Shown piece after piece: positions 17,002-28,422 of a DNA stretch of 52,644 nucleotides (position 1 is its first letter; every line of letters starts with the position of its first letter). Both the position numbers and the translations under genes were made by a program. The stretch lies in NCBI GenBank assembly GCA_049973945.1, contig JBMFJH010000011.1:1-52644 (forward strand), given 5' to 3'. The DNA comes from Acd1 sp049973945 (GTDB lineage: Archaea; Thermoproteota; Thermoprotei_A; Sulfolobales; Sulfolobaceae). Under the pieces are notes generated by a model. The model was not told the DNA's origin, did no database searches, and saw only the letters and a list, made by a program, of their open reading frames with translations.

Positions 17002-17052
17002 GTTGGACTGAACGAGGGCGGGAAGTCCAGGGCGAAGGCCTTCAGGGAGATA

Positions 17053-17448
17053 ATGGGCGACTTGAGCCTAGTTAACTCTATCCTTTCCAACGACCCAATA
17101 GCCTCCCACTTAGGCCTTAAGGTGGTCGAGCTAAGGGAGGGCTTCGCTGCAACCGAGTTCCCCTATAAGATTGCGCTCACCAGGCCGGGCGGTATAATCA
17201 ACGGGGGAATGATCTGCGCTGCGATCGACTACACTGGGGGAATCGCTGTGCTAACGGTGAATGACAAGGACGACCAGGTGACGGCGGAGCTCAAGGTCAA
17301 CTTCCTGGAGCCCCTCAGGGAAGGACCTTTCAGGGTTCAGGCACAAGTGGTCAGGAAGGGGAGGACTCTGGTGACGGTTGAGGCCAAGGTCTTCGACGCT
17401 GAGGGGAGGCTCGGGGCAATAGCTTTAGGAACGTGGTACCTCATCTAG
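17053..17448 (+). CDS. PaaI-type hotdog thioesterase
   Basis: 131 residues with the hotdog signature: LTRPGGIINGGMICAAIDYTGG (the catalytic-loop helix), then TAELKVNFLEPLREGPF and VRKGRTLVTVEAKVFD. The family cleaves acyl-CoA thioesters. The ATG at 17053 is used; the frame stays open upstream to about 17005 but only a CTG is available there. It lies 51 bp after the decarboxylase and 4 bp before the flavoprotein, in the same operon. The natural acyl-CoA is unknown. Confidence 0.85.
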   Translation: MGDLSLVNSILSNDPIASHLGLKVVELREGFAATEFPYKIALTRPGGIINGGMICAAIDYTGGIAVLTVNDKDDQVTAELKVNFLEPLREGPFRVQAQVVRKGRTLVTVEAKVFDAEGRLGAIALGTWYLI

Positions 17449-17452
17449 TCCC

Positions 17453-18691
17453 ATGCCCAGAGCGGTAATTATCGGCTCCGGCCACAACGGCCTCATAGCC
17501 GCCAGGGAGTTGAAGGACTCGGGCTTCGACGTTATTGTACTCGAGGCCAGAGGGAAGATTGGGGGACTTACCGAAACTACTGAGATCTGTGGGGCCAAAG
17601 TGAGCCGGACTTCGTACGTCCTCGGCCTAATGCCTAAGGAGTTGGTCGACAAGTATAGGTTCCCCCTGGTCAGGTTCGACCCCTTCCAGGTTCTCTCGGT
17701 CGAAGGAAAGACCATCCCGTTCTTCGTTAACGACCATTACAGGAGGAAGAAGCTGAAGGAAATGGGATACGAGAATCTGGCACTGCTCGACGAGAAAATA
17801 ATGAAGGTGAGGGAGGTCTTCTACTCGAAGTTCGCGCTGGTGGACAAGAGGCCAACGCTGGGCGAGTTCAGGGAGGAGTTGGCCAAGTACGGCTTGGAGG
17901 ACTTCGTCGACAAGACCGCGGCGAAGCTACTGCAGGAGTACGTGCCGAAGGAGCTGAGGCGGTTCTACGTTTATCCAGGAATGGAGTCCTCCCCCGCCTT
18001 CGTCGTGGCTTACTACTACTCCCCAAACTGGTCGCTGGTCAAGGGAGGGAACGGGACGGTAGCCGAAACGCTAGCGAAGGGGCTCAGGATAGAGACCGAC
18101 TCCGAAGCCGTCGAGGTGGTCGAGAAGGGCGGGAGAGCGGTGAGGGTGGTGACCAAGGACGGGAGGGCGTTCGAGGGGGACTACTTCGTGTTCGCGACGA
18201 GCCCGCTGACCTTCTGGAGGATCCTGGGGAAGAGCGTCCCGAAGCTGGCGAGGCCCTCATGGAGGAAGTACAACGCAGTCCTGAGCGAACCCCCGGACTT
18301 GAAGGAGCTCAACCAGTTCAGGCACAGCATCCTCGACACGGAGTTCGGGGAAGCGATATTCCCAGGGCTCACGGACTCCTCGAGGGGAGGGATCACCCTC
18401 GAAATGATGGGCGACTTCGAGGGCTTCGTGAAGGAGTACAAGCTCAAGGTGAAGTGCTACGAGGAGGTCAGGGCTGAAGACGCGGAGGAAGAGTACTTCC
18501 TGCCATACTCTCAGGTCAACCACCTGCCGATGACGCCGGAGTTCCTCTTCGAGAGGAGGCCCTGGTACGAGACTGAGCTCGAGAACGTGTTCCTGGCCAG
18601 CGCTGGCACTTACCCGGGAGGGCAAATACTCGGAGTCCAGGGGTACAACGCGGCTAACCTGATAAAAAAGAGGGTCACTTCCAGTGGTTAG
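17453..18691 (+). CDS. Phytoene-desaturase-like FAD oxidoreductase
   Basis: A 412-residue flavoprotein of the CrtI/amine-oxidase fold. The N-terminal AVIIGSGHNGLIAARELKDSG and VIVLEARGKIGGLTET are the FAD GxGxxG and second signatures. The C-terminal LASAGTYPGGQILGVQGYNAANLI is the conserved FAD-binding end of phytoene dehydrogenase-like proteins. It follows the mevalonate and thioesterase genes by 4 bp, so a reaction on an isoprenoid (desaturation or reduction) is plausible. Carotenoid, quinone or lipid substrates cannot be told apart. The 3' end overlaps a convergent pseudogene by 17 bp. Confidence 0.8.
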   Translation: MPRAVIIGSGHNGLIAARELKDSGFDVIVLEARGKIGGLTETTEICGAKVSRTSYVLGLMPKELVDKYRFPLVRFDPFQVLSVEGKTIPFFVNDHYRRKKLKEMGYENLALLDEKIMKVREVFYSKFALVDKRPTLGEFREELAKYGLEDFVDKTAAKLLQEYVPKELRRFYVYPGMESSPAFVVAYYYSPNWSLVKGGNGTVAETLAKGLRIETDSEAVEVVEKGGRAVRVVTKDGRAFEGDYFVFATSPLTFWRILGKSVPKLARPSWRKYNAVLSEPPDLKELNQFRHSILDTEFGEAIFPGLTDSSRGGITLEMMGDFEGFVKEYKLKVKCYEEVRAEDAEEEYFLPYSQVNHLPMTPEFLFERRPWYETELENVFLASAGTYPGGQILGVQGYNAANLIKKRVTSSG

Positions 18692-19243
18692 CCAGCTCTC
18701 CCGAGGTGATCACCGGGAAGAACTTGGCCATGTTAGCCAGCGACCTCTCGTGGGCCTCCCTGTCGAAGGACGAGACGGCGTCCCTCACTATCACCGGCAT
18801 GAACCCCAACGCGAAGGCGTGCCTGGCGCTGGTCTCGACCCCTATTTCCGTAGCTATCCCGGTGAACACGACCGTCCTAACCCCAGCGTTCCGCAACAGC
18901 ATCTCCACGTTGGTCCCCACGAAGAGGCTCCAGGTGCTCTTGTTCACCACGATCTCGTTCCTCCCAGGCCTGACTGCCAGCTGTAAGTCCCTTGGAGACC
19001 ACCTCCTGTTGCCGTAAAGGACCCTGTAAGAGTAGGGCTCGAAGCCCGGGGGAAAGGCGTTATCCTGGTGTAAATTATCGGCACTTTGGCGCGCCTGGCC
19101 GCGTTGATAACGACGTCGAGGGCCTAAGTGAACTCCTCCCTGTTGAACACCGAGTTAACCAGGCCCTGCTGGACGTCCCAAACGATTAAGGCGGAGCCCT
19201 TCGGGTCGAGGATCTCTCTCAAGTTAAACCTGGGCTGGCTCAT
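18675..19243 (-). pseudogene. Isochorismatase-family hydrolase, broken by a stop and a frameshift
   Basis: Reading from ATG 19243 gives MSQPRFNLREILDPKGSALI, then VWDVQQGLVN with the family Asp. An in-frame TAG follows at 19126-19124 (codon 40). The protein resumes as ALDVVINAARRAKVPIIYTR, but the frame changes at the five-C run at 19048-19052, where one extra C would restore PFPPGFEPYSYRVLYG. It then runs through VVNKSTWSLFVGTN, VVFTGIATEIGVETSARHAF to the stop at 18675. The usual nucleophile Cys is Gly here (EIGVET), as in true isochorismatases. Two independent lesions suggest genuine decay, unless the assembly has errors. The fragment from GTG 18950 could still be translated but lacks the Asp. 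Confidence 0.8.
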
Positions 19244-19298
19244 TGAGATACAAAAATGGGTTGGGGAACAAAAGAAAATAAAGGTTGGTACCAATCCT

Positions 19299-19988
19299 CT
19301 AAGCCGGGGCGTACTTCTTCGCTTCCTCGACTTCCTCCTTCGGGGCCTCCTTGTAGGTGAACCACCAGGCGAAGCCCTTGTACATCTTCAGCCTCATCTT
19401 CGCCTCCTCTACGTTGCCAGGCGGAGGCACTATCAGGTTGTCCTTGATCAGCTCGCTGTTGGGCCAGTTGGCCGGGGCTACGGTCCCGGTCTTGTCGATG
19501 ACCTGCAAAGTCTTCACCATCCTCAGGATCTCCTTGATGTTTCTCCCGAGCTCCAACGGGTAGTACAGGATCGCCCTGATGATACCCTTGTTGTCGACGA
19601 TGAACACAGCCCTCACGGTGGCGGTGCTGCTCTCAGCGTGGATGAGCCCCAGCTTCTTCGCCACCTCGCCCATGGGGTCAGCGATTATCGGGAAGGGAAC
19701 GGTGACCTTCAACGTCTGCTCGATCCACTGGACCCACTCGATGTGGCTGATGTTGCTGTCTACCGAGAGCCCGATAAGTCCAACGTTCATCTTCTCGAAC
19801 TCGGGGTAGTTCACCGAGAAGCTGTAGAACTCGGTGGTGCACACAGGGGTGAAGTCGGCGGGGTGGCTGAAGAGGATGAACCACTTGCCCTGGCTGGTGA
19901 AGTGGTCAGGCAGCTTCAGCTTGCCGTGGGTAGTCACTACCTCCATCTCAGGGAACTTCTCTCCGATTAGGGGGATGTTTCCCGGCAT
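19299..19988 (-). CDS. Peroxiredoxin, Prx6/1-Cys type
   Basis: A 229-residue thioredoxin-fold peroxidase. The active-site motif is SHPADFTPVCTTEF with peroxidatic Cys50. GLSVDSNISHIEW, PFPIIADPMGEVAKKLG and the long C-terminal Prx6 extension (WPNSELIKDNLIVPPPG) are present. No second cysteine is seen, so it should work as a 1-Cys enzyme; many archaeal Prx6 enzymes carry extra C-terminal cysteines. It reduces hydrogen peroxide and alkyl hydroperoxides in the cytoplasm. The TATA element ACTTTTAATTG at 20017-20027 lies about 34 nt before ATG 19988, leaving a leader of some 8 nt. Confidence 0.93.
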   Translation of the reverse strand: MPGNIPLIGEKFPEMEVVTTHGKLKLPDHFTSQGKWFILFSHPADFTPVCTTEFYSFSVNYPEFEKMNVGLIGLSVDSNISHIEWVQWIEQTLKVTVPFPIIADPMGEVAKKLGLIHAESSTATVRAVFIVDNKGIIRAILYYPLELGRNIKEILRMVKTLQVIDKTGTVAPANWPNSELIKDNLIVPPPGNVEEAKMRLKMYKGFAWWFTYKEAPKEEVEEAKKYAPA

Positions 19989-20115
19989 TTTTGGTCAAAC
20001 TGCTTGTAACAGTTCTCAATTAAAAGTTTTTCCAAACTCGGAACCAGGCGAAAACTTTGTTACCCGGGTTGAGCAATTGTTTCCCTCCAGGGAGTTCGCC
20101 ACTAAACGGCTAGAT

Positions 20116-20128
20116 GGGGGGGGGGGGG
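20116..20128. repeat. Thirteen-G homopolymer
   Basis: An uninterrupted run of 13 G in the 240-bp gap between the peroxiredoxin start and the VapC stop. No gene reads through it. Runs this long are unusual here and prone to sequencing or replication error. Confidence 0.9.
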
Positions 20129-20159
20129 CTGACTCGTTAAAGGCAACCGGCCCTAGTCG

Positions 20160-20176
20160 CCCACCTCAACGGCGGG
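20160..20176 (-). other. Short hairpin in the prx-vapC gap
   Basis: On the minus strand CCCGCC-GTTGA-GGTGGG folds into a 6-bp stem with one G-U pair. It is preceded by GTGAAGT, a context reminiscent of the right ends of IS200/IS605 elements. No tnpA or tnpB remnant is recognisable, so this may be only a chance hairpin or a terminator-like structure downstream of vapC. Confidence 0.25.
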
Positions 20177-20227
20177 ACTTCACTGACCTGAGCTAACGTC
20201 CTAGACAGTCGGCCTCCCTCGTGGAGC

Positions 20228-20593
20228 TCACTTCAGCAGTCTAGCCCCGACGTACTTCAGGGCCACCTCGTACTGCTTCTCGTCGCAGGTGACCAGATCC
20301 TCGTTCAGGCTCTCCGCCAAAGCCACGAAGAGGGCGTCATAGACCGTGACCCTCTCCTCTTTCGCGATCTCGAAGGCCCTCTTCAGGTAGTCCAGGCTAT
20401 TCCTCACCTCGACGGCCTTCGGAAGGTGGGTGGTCAGGACTTCGATTATTATGTTCGCGGACCTCTCGTCCAGCTCTTTAGTCAGGGTAAGCTTCTTCCA
20501 GACCGCGTTTGTCGCCTCGATAATGGCTAAGTCCAGGGTAGTGGCTCCCCTAATCTGCTCCCTAGCCCTCTCCCAGCCCTCCTCCTTCGTCAC
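20228..20593 (-). CDS. VapC PIN-domain toxin lacking a standard start codon
   Basis: The open frame from GTG 20593 lacks the beginning of the PIN domain. Upstream in the same frame, from 20632 to 20594, the sequence reads GRVVDTSVLVKY, which is the expected PIN N-terminus with the first metal-binding Asp. No ATG, GTG or TTG exists between the upstream TGA and this segment; the only near-start is ATA 20632-20630. Later conserved residues are present: LAIIEATNAVWKK, VTVYDALFVALAESL and LVTCDEKQY. VapC toxins are ribonucleases neutralised by VapB, whose gene ends at 20616 inside this segment. Either a non-canonical start is used or the toxin has been inactivated by start-codon loss. Confidence 0.75.
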   Translation of the reverse strand: MTKEEGWERAREQIRGATTLDLAIIEATNAVWKKLTLTKELDERSANIIIEVLTTHLPKAVEVRNSLDYLKRAFEIAKEERVTVYDALFVALAESLNEDLVTCDEKQYEVALKYVGARLLK

Positions 20594-20615
20594 GTATTTG
20601 ACCAGGACTGAGGTG

Positions 20616-20837
20616 TCAACGACCCTCCCTATCCTCCCTCACCAACTTGGTTCCGGTGGGCTTGGTATGGGGGACTTCCTTGAGCATCTCGTCTATCTTC
20701 TTGAGCTCCTCCTCCCTCCTCAGTTCTTCTATCCTCTTCCTGATGAACTCCTCTATCTCCTTACCCCACTCCACGTCGTACTTCTCCATCTCCTCGCGTA
20801 GACGCTTGTCTATCCTTATGCTGTATACGGTTCTCAT
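20616..20837 (-). CDS. VapB-type antitoxin
   Basis: 73 residues. The N-terminal YSIRIDKRLREEMEKYDVEW is a ribbon-helix-helix DNA-binding region. The highly charged C-terminus (RIEELRREEELKKIDEMLKE, then HTKPTGTKLVREDREGR) would wrap the toxin. It is followed by the overlapping vapC frame. The TATA element ATTTATATAA lies 25-34 nt upstream, with a 12-bp palindrome between it and the ATG, so the protein probably represses its own promoter. Confidence 0.85.
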   Translation of the reverse strand: MRTVYSIRIDKRLREEMEKYDVEWGKEIEEFIRKRIEELRREEELKKIDEMLKEVPHTKPTGTKLVREDREGR

Positions 20838-20838
20838 C

Positions 20839-20850
20839 TACATTAATGTA
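20839..20850. promoter_or_regulatory. 12-bp palindrome, likely VapB operator
   Basis: TACATTAATGTA is a perfect palindrome ending 1 bp before the vapB ATG (20837) and lying over the predicted transcription start. Ribbon-helix-helix antitoxins bind such short palindromes to autoregulate. Confidence 0.6.
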
Positions 20851-20861
20851 ATACGGCACAG

Positions 20862-20871
20862 TTATATAAAT
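20862..20871 (-). promoter_or_regulatory. TATA box of the vapBC unit
   Basis: ATTTATATAA on the minus strand, centred about 29 nt before ATG 20837. This indicates a leaderless mRNA starting within the palindrome. Confidence 0.6.
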
Positions 20872-21080
20872 CACGTTCGCCGCGTAGGAGGTATCGTCTA
20901 GCATTCTCAGTGACACCTCCAGTAAACTAAGAACGTCGCTTCTCTACGGAAACTAAAGTCAAGTACGAAAATTTCCATCAATTCTCGTTTCTGAGTCATT
21001 AATTTACCGTCCAACTTGCAAGGAACTCCTTGAAAGCTCTTTCAGCGTGACAACTTACTTTCGGTAACCATACCGAGACT
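20872..21080. other. Intergenic region between vapB promoter and rRNA terminator
   Basis: No gene is visible. It holds an imperfect hairpin-forming pair GGAGGT/ACCTCC (within about 20886-20922) and a small inverted repeat CGGTA-ACCA-TACCG at 21062-21075. I see no coding pattern or tRNA. Confidence 0.5.
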
Positions 21081-21116
21081 CACAAAACAAATGACATTGA
21101 GTAACAATTGTCAATG
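21081..21116 (-). terminator. Probable terminator of the rRNA operon
   Basis: On the minus strand a hairpin CATTGA/TCAATG (21095-21116) is followed by a U-rich tail containing TTTGTTTTG (about 21081-21094). It lies just outside the 23S processing stem. Archaeal terminators depend mainly on the U tract; the hairpin may be incidental. Confidence 0.45.
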
Positions 21117-21152
21117 CAAGAAGCGGAGTGAAGGAAAGGAGATAAGGGCCTC

Positions 21153-21191
21153 CGCCAGCAGGGCTACCTTTCGTCCGGCCACTTAGGGATC
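21153..21191 (-). other. 3' arm of the pre-23S processing stem (bulge-helix-bulge)
   Basis: CGCCAGCAGGGCT (21153-21165) and GGCCACTTAGGGATC (21177-21191) are exact complements of the segments at 24258-24270 and 24232-24246. Between them CGTC pairs with GACG of the other arm, flanked by TTT and TTG three-nucleotide bulges. This is the 3-4-3 bulge-helix-bulge cut by the archaeal splicing endonuclease. Confidence 0.9.
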
Positions 21192-21194
21192 TCC

Positions 21195-24226
<3,032 letters not shown>

Positions 24227-24231
24227 TGGGC

Positions 24232-24270
24232 GATCCCTAAGTGGCCGTTGGACGGGCAGCCCTGCTGGCG
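24232..24270 (-). other. 5' arm of the pre-23S processing stem
   Basis: GATCCCTAAGTGGCC (24232-24246) and AGCCCTGCTGGCG (24258-24270) pair with 21153-21191. TTG then GACG lies between them, completing the bulge-helix-bulge. One C-A mismatch occurs next to the outer helix. Confidence 0.9.
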
Positions 24271-24353
24271 TCATCGAGCCCTATCCGAGCGTAAGCTCGG
24301 AGTCGGGCCCTACGCCCTTCGTCCCCCTCGGCCCTTGAGGGGGACTGCATCGG

Positions 24354-24391
24354 GACAGGGGTGCGCGAGGTTGGACGGGCCTCCCTACCCC
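24354..24391 (-). other. 3' arm of the pre-16S processing stem
   Basis: GACAGGGGTGCGCGAGG (24354-24370) and GGCCTCCCTACCCC (24378-24391) are perfect complements of 25929-25945 and 25908-25921. TTG is the bulge and GACG is the central helix strand. Confidence 0.92.
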
Positions 24392-24414
24392 ATGAATAGG
24401 CGGGGGATAGGAGA

Positions 24415-25906
<1,492 letters not shown>

Positions 25907-25907
25907 C

Positions 25908-25945
25908 GGGGTAGGGAGGCCTTTCGTCCCTCGCGCACCCCTGTC
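25908..25945 (-). other. 5' arm of the pre-16S processing stem (bulge-helix-bulge)
   Basis: GGGGTAGGGAGGCC (25908-25921), TTT bulge, CGTC central helix, then CCTCGCGCACCCCTGTC (25929-25945). All pairs with 24354-24391 are Watson-Crick, giving an ideal helix, 3-nt bulge, 4-bp helix, 3-nt bulge, helix. Confidence 0.92.
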
Positions 25946-25948
25946 AGA

Positions 25949-26048
25949 GATGAGGTTGCCGGGGTTAGACCCACGAGGGGTACTGCCCCGGCGAACTCAT
26001 CCCTCCACTGTGAGCGTCCTGCAACCCCCCTCATCTGTCGGGGGGTTG
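25949..26048 (-). other. Structured rRNA leader with two strong hairpins
   Basis: The first hairpin combines GATGAG/CTCATC and GCCGGGG/CCCCGGC (25949-26001). The second is CAACCCCCC/GGGGGGTTG with an 8-9 nt loop (26022-26048), close to the predicted transcription start. Both precede the 16S processing stem in the transcript. Confidence 0.7.
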
Positions 26049-26076
26049 TGTGCGAATACATACTGTACGCGTGGAT

Positions 26077-26085
26077 CATTTAAAG
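26077..26085 (-). promoter_or_regulatory. rRNA operon promoter (TATA box)
   Basis: CTTTAAATG on the minus strand, preceded by a purine-rich CGAAAG that suits a BRE. Transcription should start about 26 nt downstream, near 26055, just before the leader hairpins. Confidence 0.7.
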
Positions 26086-26132
26086 CTTTCGTCGTGTGAC
26101 TACGTCGTATCTAGGGAGGGGCTAGGGCTCCA

Positions 26133-26142
26133 ACTTTATTAA
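26133..26142 (+). promoter_or_regulatory. TATA box of rpiA
   Basis: ACTTTATTAA on the plus strand. It predicts a start near 26163 and a leader of about 14 nt before TTG 26177. Confidence 0.45.
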
Positions 26143-26176
26143 CGCTATTATTCCCGAAGGGGTCTCTTATCCCGCC

Positions 26177-26830
26177 TTGGAGGAGCTCTTCAAGTACGCG
26201 GCCGAGAAGGTCAAGGACGCAGACCCTTTAGGCCTGGGCACGGGGAGGACGGTCAGGGGGCTCATAAAGTACTTACACGAGGCCGGCGCACTCAAGGGGA
26301 AGACGCTAGTTACTAGCTCCGTGGACACGGAATTGGCACTGGCGGAGCTGGGTTACGTTGTTAGCGGCTTGACCGTGAGGCCCAAGGCCTACGTGGACGG
26401 GTTCGACGCCTTCCTGGAGGAGGAGTTCGTTCTGATCAAGGGAGGGGGAGGGGCGATGACGAGGGAGAAAATCGTGGCCTACAACAGCGACTTCAGGCTG
26501 TATATAAGCGACTCCTCGAAGGTCAAGAGGGACAAGTTCGTCGTGGTTCCTGTCGAAGTACTGAGCTTCGCTTTGCACTCCGTGCTGAGGAAGCTTAGGA
26601 TGGAGGGGTTCGAGGCCAGCGTTAGGGTCGGCCAGGGCAAGATGGGGCCTGTGGTCTCGGACAACGGGAACCCGATAGTCGACGTGACCGTGGAGAGGGG
26701 CAAAGTCCGGGAGCTGACGTCGGTTCTCGACTCCATTCCAGGAGTGGTCGAACACGGCGTGTTCTACAGGGACTTGATAGAGGAGGTCGCGGTTTTTGAT
26801 AACGGGCTCGTGAAGGTAAGGGTTAAGTGA
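26177..26830 (+). CDS. rpiA: Ribose-5-phosphate isomerase A
   Basis: 217 residues. DPLGLGTGRTVRGLI carries the phosphate-binding GxGTGxT-like loop, VTSSVDTELALAELG follows, and DGFDAFLEEEFVLIKGGGGAMTREKI holds the catalytic Asp/Glu and the KGGGG loop. It interconverts ribose and ribulose 5-phosphate; in Sulfolobales it serves pentose supply for nucleotides. The start is TTG 26177 (MEELFKYAAEKV). It is divergent from the rRNA promoter, and its stop lies 2 nt from the 3' end of the convergent tRNA-Leu gene. Confidence 0.92.
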   Translation: MEELFKYAAEKVKDADPLGLGTGRTVRGLIKYLHEAGALKGKTLVTSSVDTELALAELGYVVSGLTVRPKAYVDGFDAFLEEEFVLIKGGGGAMTREKIVAYNSDFRLYISDSSKVKRDKFVVVPVEVLSFALHSVLRKLRMEGFEASVRVGQGKMGPVVSDNGNPIVDVTVERGKVRELTSVLDSIPGVVEHGVFYRDLIEEVAVFDNGLVKVRVK

Positions 26831-26832
26831 AG

Positions 26833-26929
26833 TGCGGGGGGTGGGATTCGAACCCACGCAGGCCTACGCCAGCGGATGTCCCCCACGAGGTCTTGAGTCC
26901 GCCCCCTTTAACCGCTCGGGCACCCCCGC
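26833..26929 (-). tRNA. tRNA-Leu(CAA) with a 14-nt intron
   Basis: A class II tRNA on the minus strand. Acceptor GCGGGGG/CCCCCGC with discriminator A73; T arm GTGGG-TTCGAAT-CCCAC; long variable arm TGGCGTAGGCCTGC. The anticodon stem GCGGA/TCCGC is interrupted. The loop CTCAAG (anticodon CAA) is followed by 14 extra bases (26878-26891, ACCTCGTGGGGGAC) before A38, which is a canonical 37/38 intron. No CCA is encoded. Splicing needs the endonuclease and the RtcB ligase, the latter encoded at 37264-38718. Confidence 0.95.
26878..26891 (-). other. tRNA-Leu intron (position 37/38)
   Basis: Fourteen nucleotides separate G37 from A38; removing them restores a perfect 5-bp anticodon stem and a 7-nt loop. 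The exact cut could shift by a base. Confidence 0.85.
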
Positions 26930-26951
26930 AGGATAGAGAGTTACCGCCTCG

Positions 26952-26961
26952 CGATTTAAAC
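26952..26961 (-). promoter_or_regulatory. TATA box of tRNA-Leu
   Basis: GTTTAAATCG on the minus strand, about 28 nt upstream of the mature tRNA 5' end. Confidence 0.6.
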
Positions 26962-26978
26962 GTTGCCCCTCGAAAAAG

Positions 26979-28361
26979 TCACATCTTCTTGAGGACTAAG
27001 CTGGTGAGGGTCGAGGCCACTCCCTTCACTCCCCTGATCGCCTCGATCACCTGGTTCAGCTCGGTCGTGTCCTTGGCTTCCACCCTCACGAGCACGTCGT
27101 AGTCGCCGCTGACCTCCATGACCTCCTTGACCCCTGGGATCACTGAGAGCCTCCTGGCAACGGAAGTGGTGTAGACGTTCGAGTCGCACTTCACTTGTAT
27201 CAAGGCCTCAATCTTCTCGGGGGGCTTCGGCTTGAGGGTCCTCCCAGTGACCTCCTCCGCCAGTTCGAGTAAGTCCTCGTCCCTGAAGTACCTGGCCGTG
27301 GGGTTGGCCTTTATTTTGGCGAGTATTTGGTCTATCTCCGCGTCGCTGAGCTGGACTCCCATCCTCTCGAACCTGTCCTTCACCGCGTGCTTGCCAGTGT
27401 ACTTGTCTATCACGTAGTCCCTGCTCCTGCCGAAGGTCTCCGGGGGCATGAACTCGTAAGTCCTCGGGTCGTTCAGGACTCCGTGGACGTGCACTCCCGC
27501 CTTGTGGACGAAGGCGTAGTCCCCGGTTATGGGGAAGTTGGGGGGCATCGAGATCCCGCTGTACTTCTCAACGAGCGCTGCCACCTGCGGGAGCTTGTTG
27601 AGCTTGACCACCTCTATGCCGAAGTGGTACTTGATCGCTGCAGCTACCACTTGTAGCGGGACTATCCCCACCCTCTCCCCGAGGCCGTTGACGGTTGCGT
27701 GGATTATGGTAGCCCCACCCTCTACAGCTGCCAACGCGTTAGCCACTGCCATGCCCAGGTCGTTGTGGGCGTGGATGTCGTACTCCACCCCAGGAACGTC
27801 CCTGACGAGGTTGGAGAAGAGCTCCTTCGTCTTGCTGGGGTAAAGGATCCCCACGGTGTCGGCTATGCTAACCCTGTCAGCCCCCGCGTCCCTAGCGGTC
27901 CTCGCGACCTGAACCAGGTAGTCGTAGTCCGTCCTGGTGGCGTCCTCCGCCGTGAACCTAACCTTTAGTCCGTGGCTCTTCGCGTAGCTGACGTGTTCCG
28001 CTATTATGTTCAGGGCTTCCTCCCTCGAGACCTTGTGCTTGGCCTTCAGGTGGATGTCGCTGACCCCGTAGAATATGGCTACCCTGTCGACTTCAAGCTC
28101 AGCAGCTATTTCTATGTCCCTCTTGACCGCCCTGCTGTGGGCGAGGATTTCAGAAGTTATGAGGCCGTCCCTCTTCAGCCTCATGATCCTCTTGATCCCC
28201 TCGTAAATGTCGGGCGAAACTGCGGGGTGCCCGGCCTCGATCATCGCTACTCCGAGGTCGGAGAGGGCCTTGGCTATCTCCACCCTCTGGTCTACGCTGA
28301 AGACCACTCCAGGGGTCTGTTCACCTTCCCTTAGAGTAGAGTCGAGGATTCCTACTTTCAT
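26979..28361 (-). CDS. Homocitrate synthase with C-terminal RAM domain
   Basis: A 460-residue DRE-TIM enzyme. ILDSTLREGEQTPGVVFS is the catalytic start (DSTLREGEQ, with the Arg and metal Asp). HAHNDLGMAVAN binds the metal, and TVNGLGERVGIVPLQ is closer to homocitrate synthases than to isopropylmalate synthases. Residues from about 385 form an Lrp/AsnC-type RAM domain (EALIQVKCDSNVYTT, VSGDYDVLVRVEAKDTTEL), an effector-binding fold that probably provides lysine feedback inhibition. It is the first step of lysine (LysW) biosynthesis. TATA TAATTTAATAGCC at about 28382-28394 indicates a leaderless ATG at 28361. Confidence 0.88.
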   Translation of the reverse strand: MKVGILDSTLREGEQTPGVVFSVDQRVEIAKALSDLGVAMIEAGHPAVSPDIYEGIKRIMRLKRDGLITSEILAHSRAVKRDIEIAAELEVDRVAIFYGVSDIHLKAKHKVSREEALNIIAEHVSYAKSHGLKVRFTAEDATRTDYDYLVQVARTARDAGADRVSIADTVGILYPSKTKELFSNLVRDVPGVEYDIHAHNDLGMAVANALAAVEGGATIIHATVNGLGERVGIVPLQVVAAAIKYHFGIEVVKLNKLPQVAALVEKYSGISMPPNFPITGDYAFVHKAGVHVHGVLNDPRTYEFMPPETFGRSRDYVIDKYTGKHAVKDRFERMGVQLSDAEIDQILAKIKANPTARYFRDEDLLELAEEVTGRTLKPKPPEKIEALIQVKCDSNVYTTSVARRLSVIPGVKEVMEVSGDYDVLVRVEAKDTTELNQVIEAIRGVKGVASTLTSLVLKKM

Positions 28362-28422
28362 AGGTTCGAACTTAGGTAAGAGGCTATTAAATTAGTCAGC
28401 CCTCGATGGTTCGAAATTCGCA

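Noticed and set aside
19128..19970. A 280-codon plus-strand frame opposite the peroxiredoxin gene
   Set aside because: It is the shadow of a clear Prx6 gene on the minus strand and has no family features.
24271..24353. A tRNA in the 16S-23S spacer, or a 5S gene after 23S
   Set aside because: The spacer holds only two hairpins (CCGAGC/GCTCGG and GTCCCCCTC/GAGGGGGAC) and nothing 5S-like follows the 23S gene.
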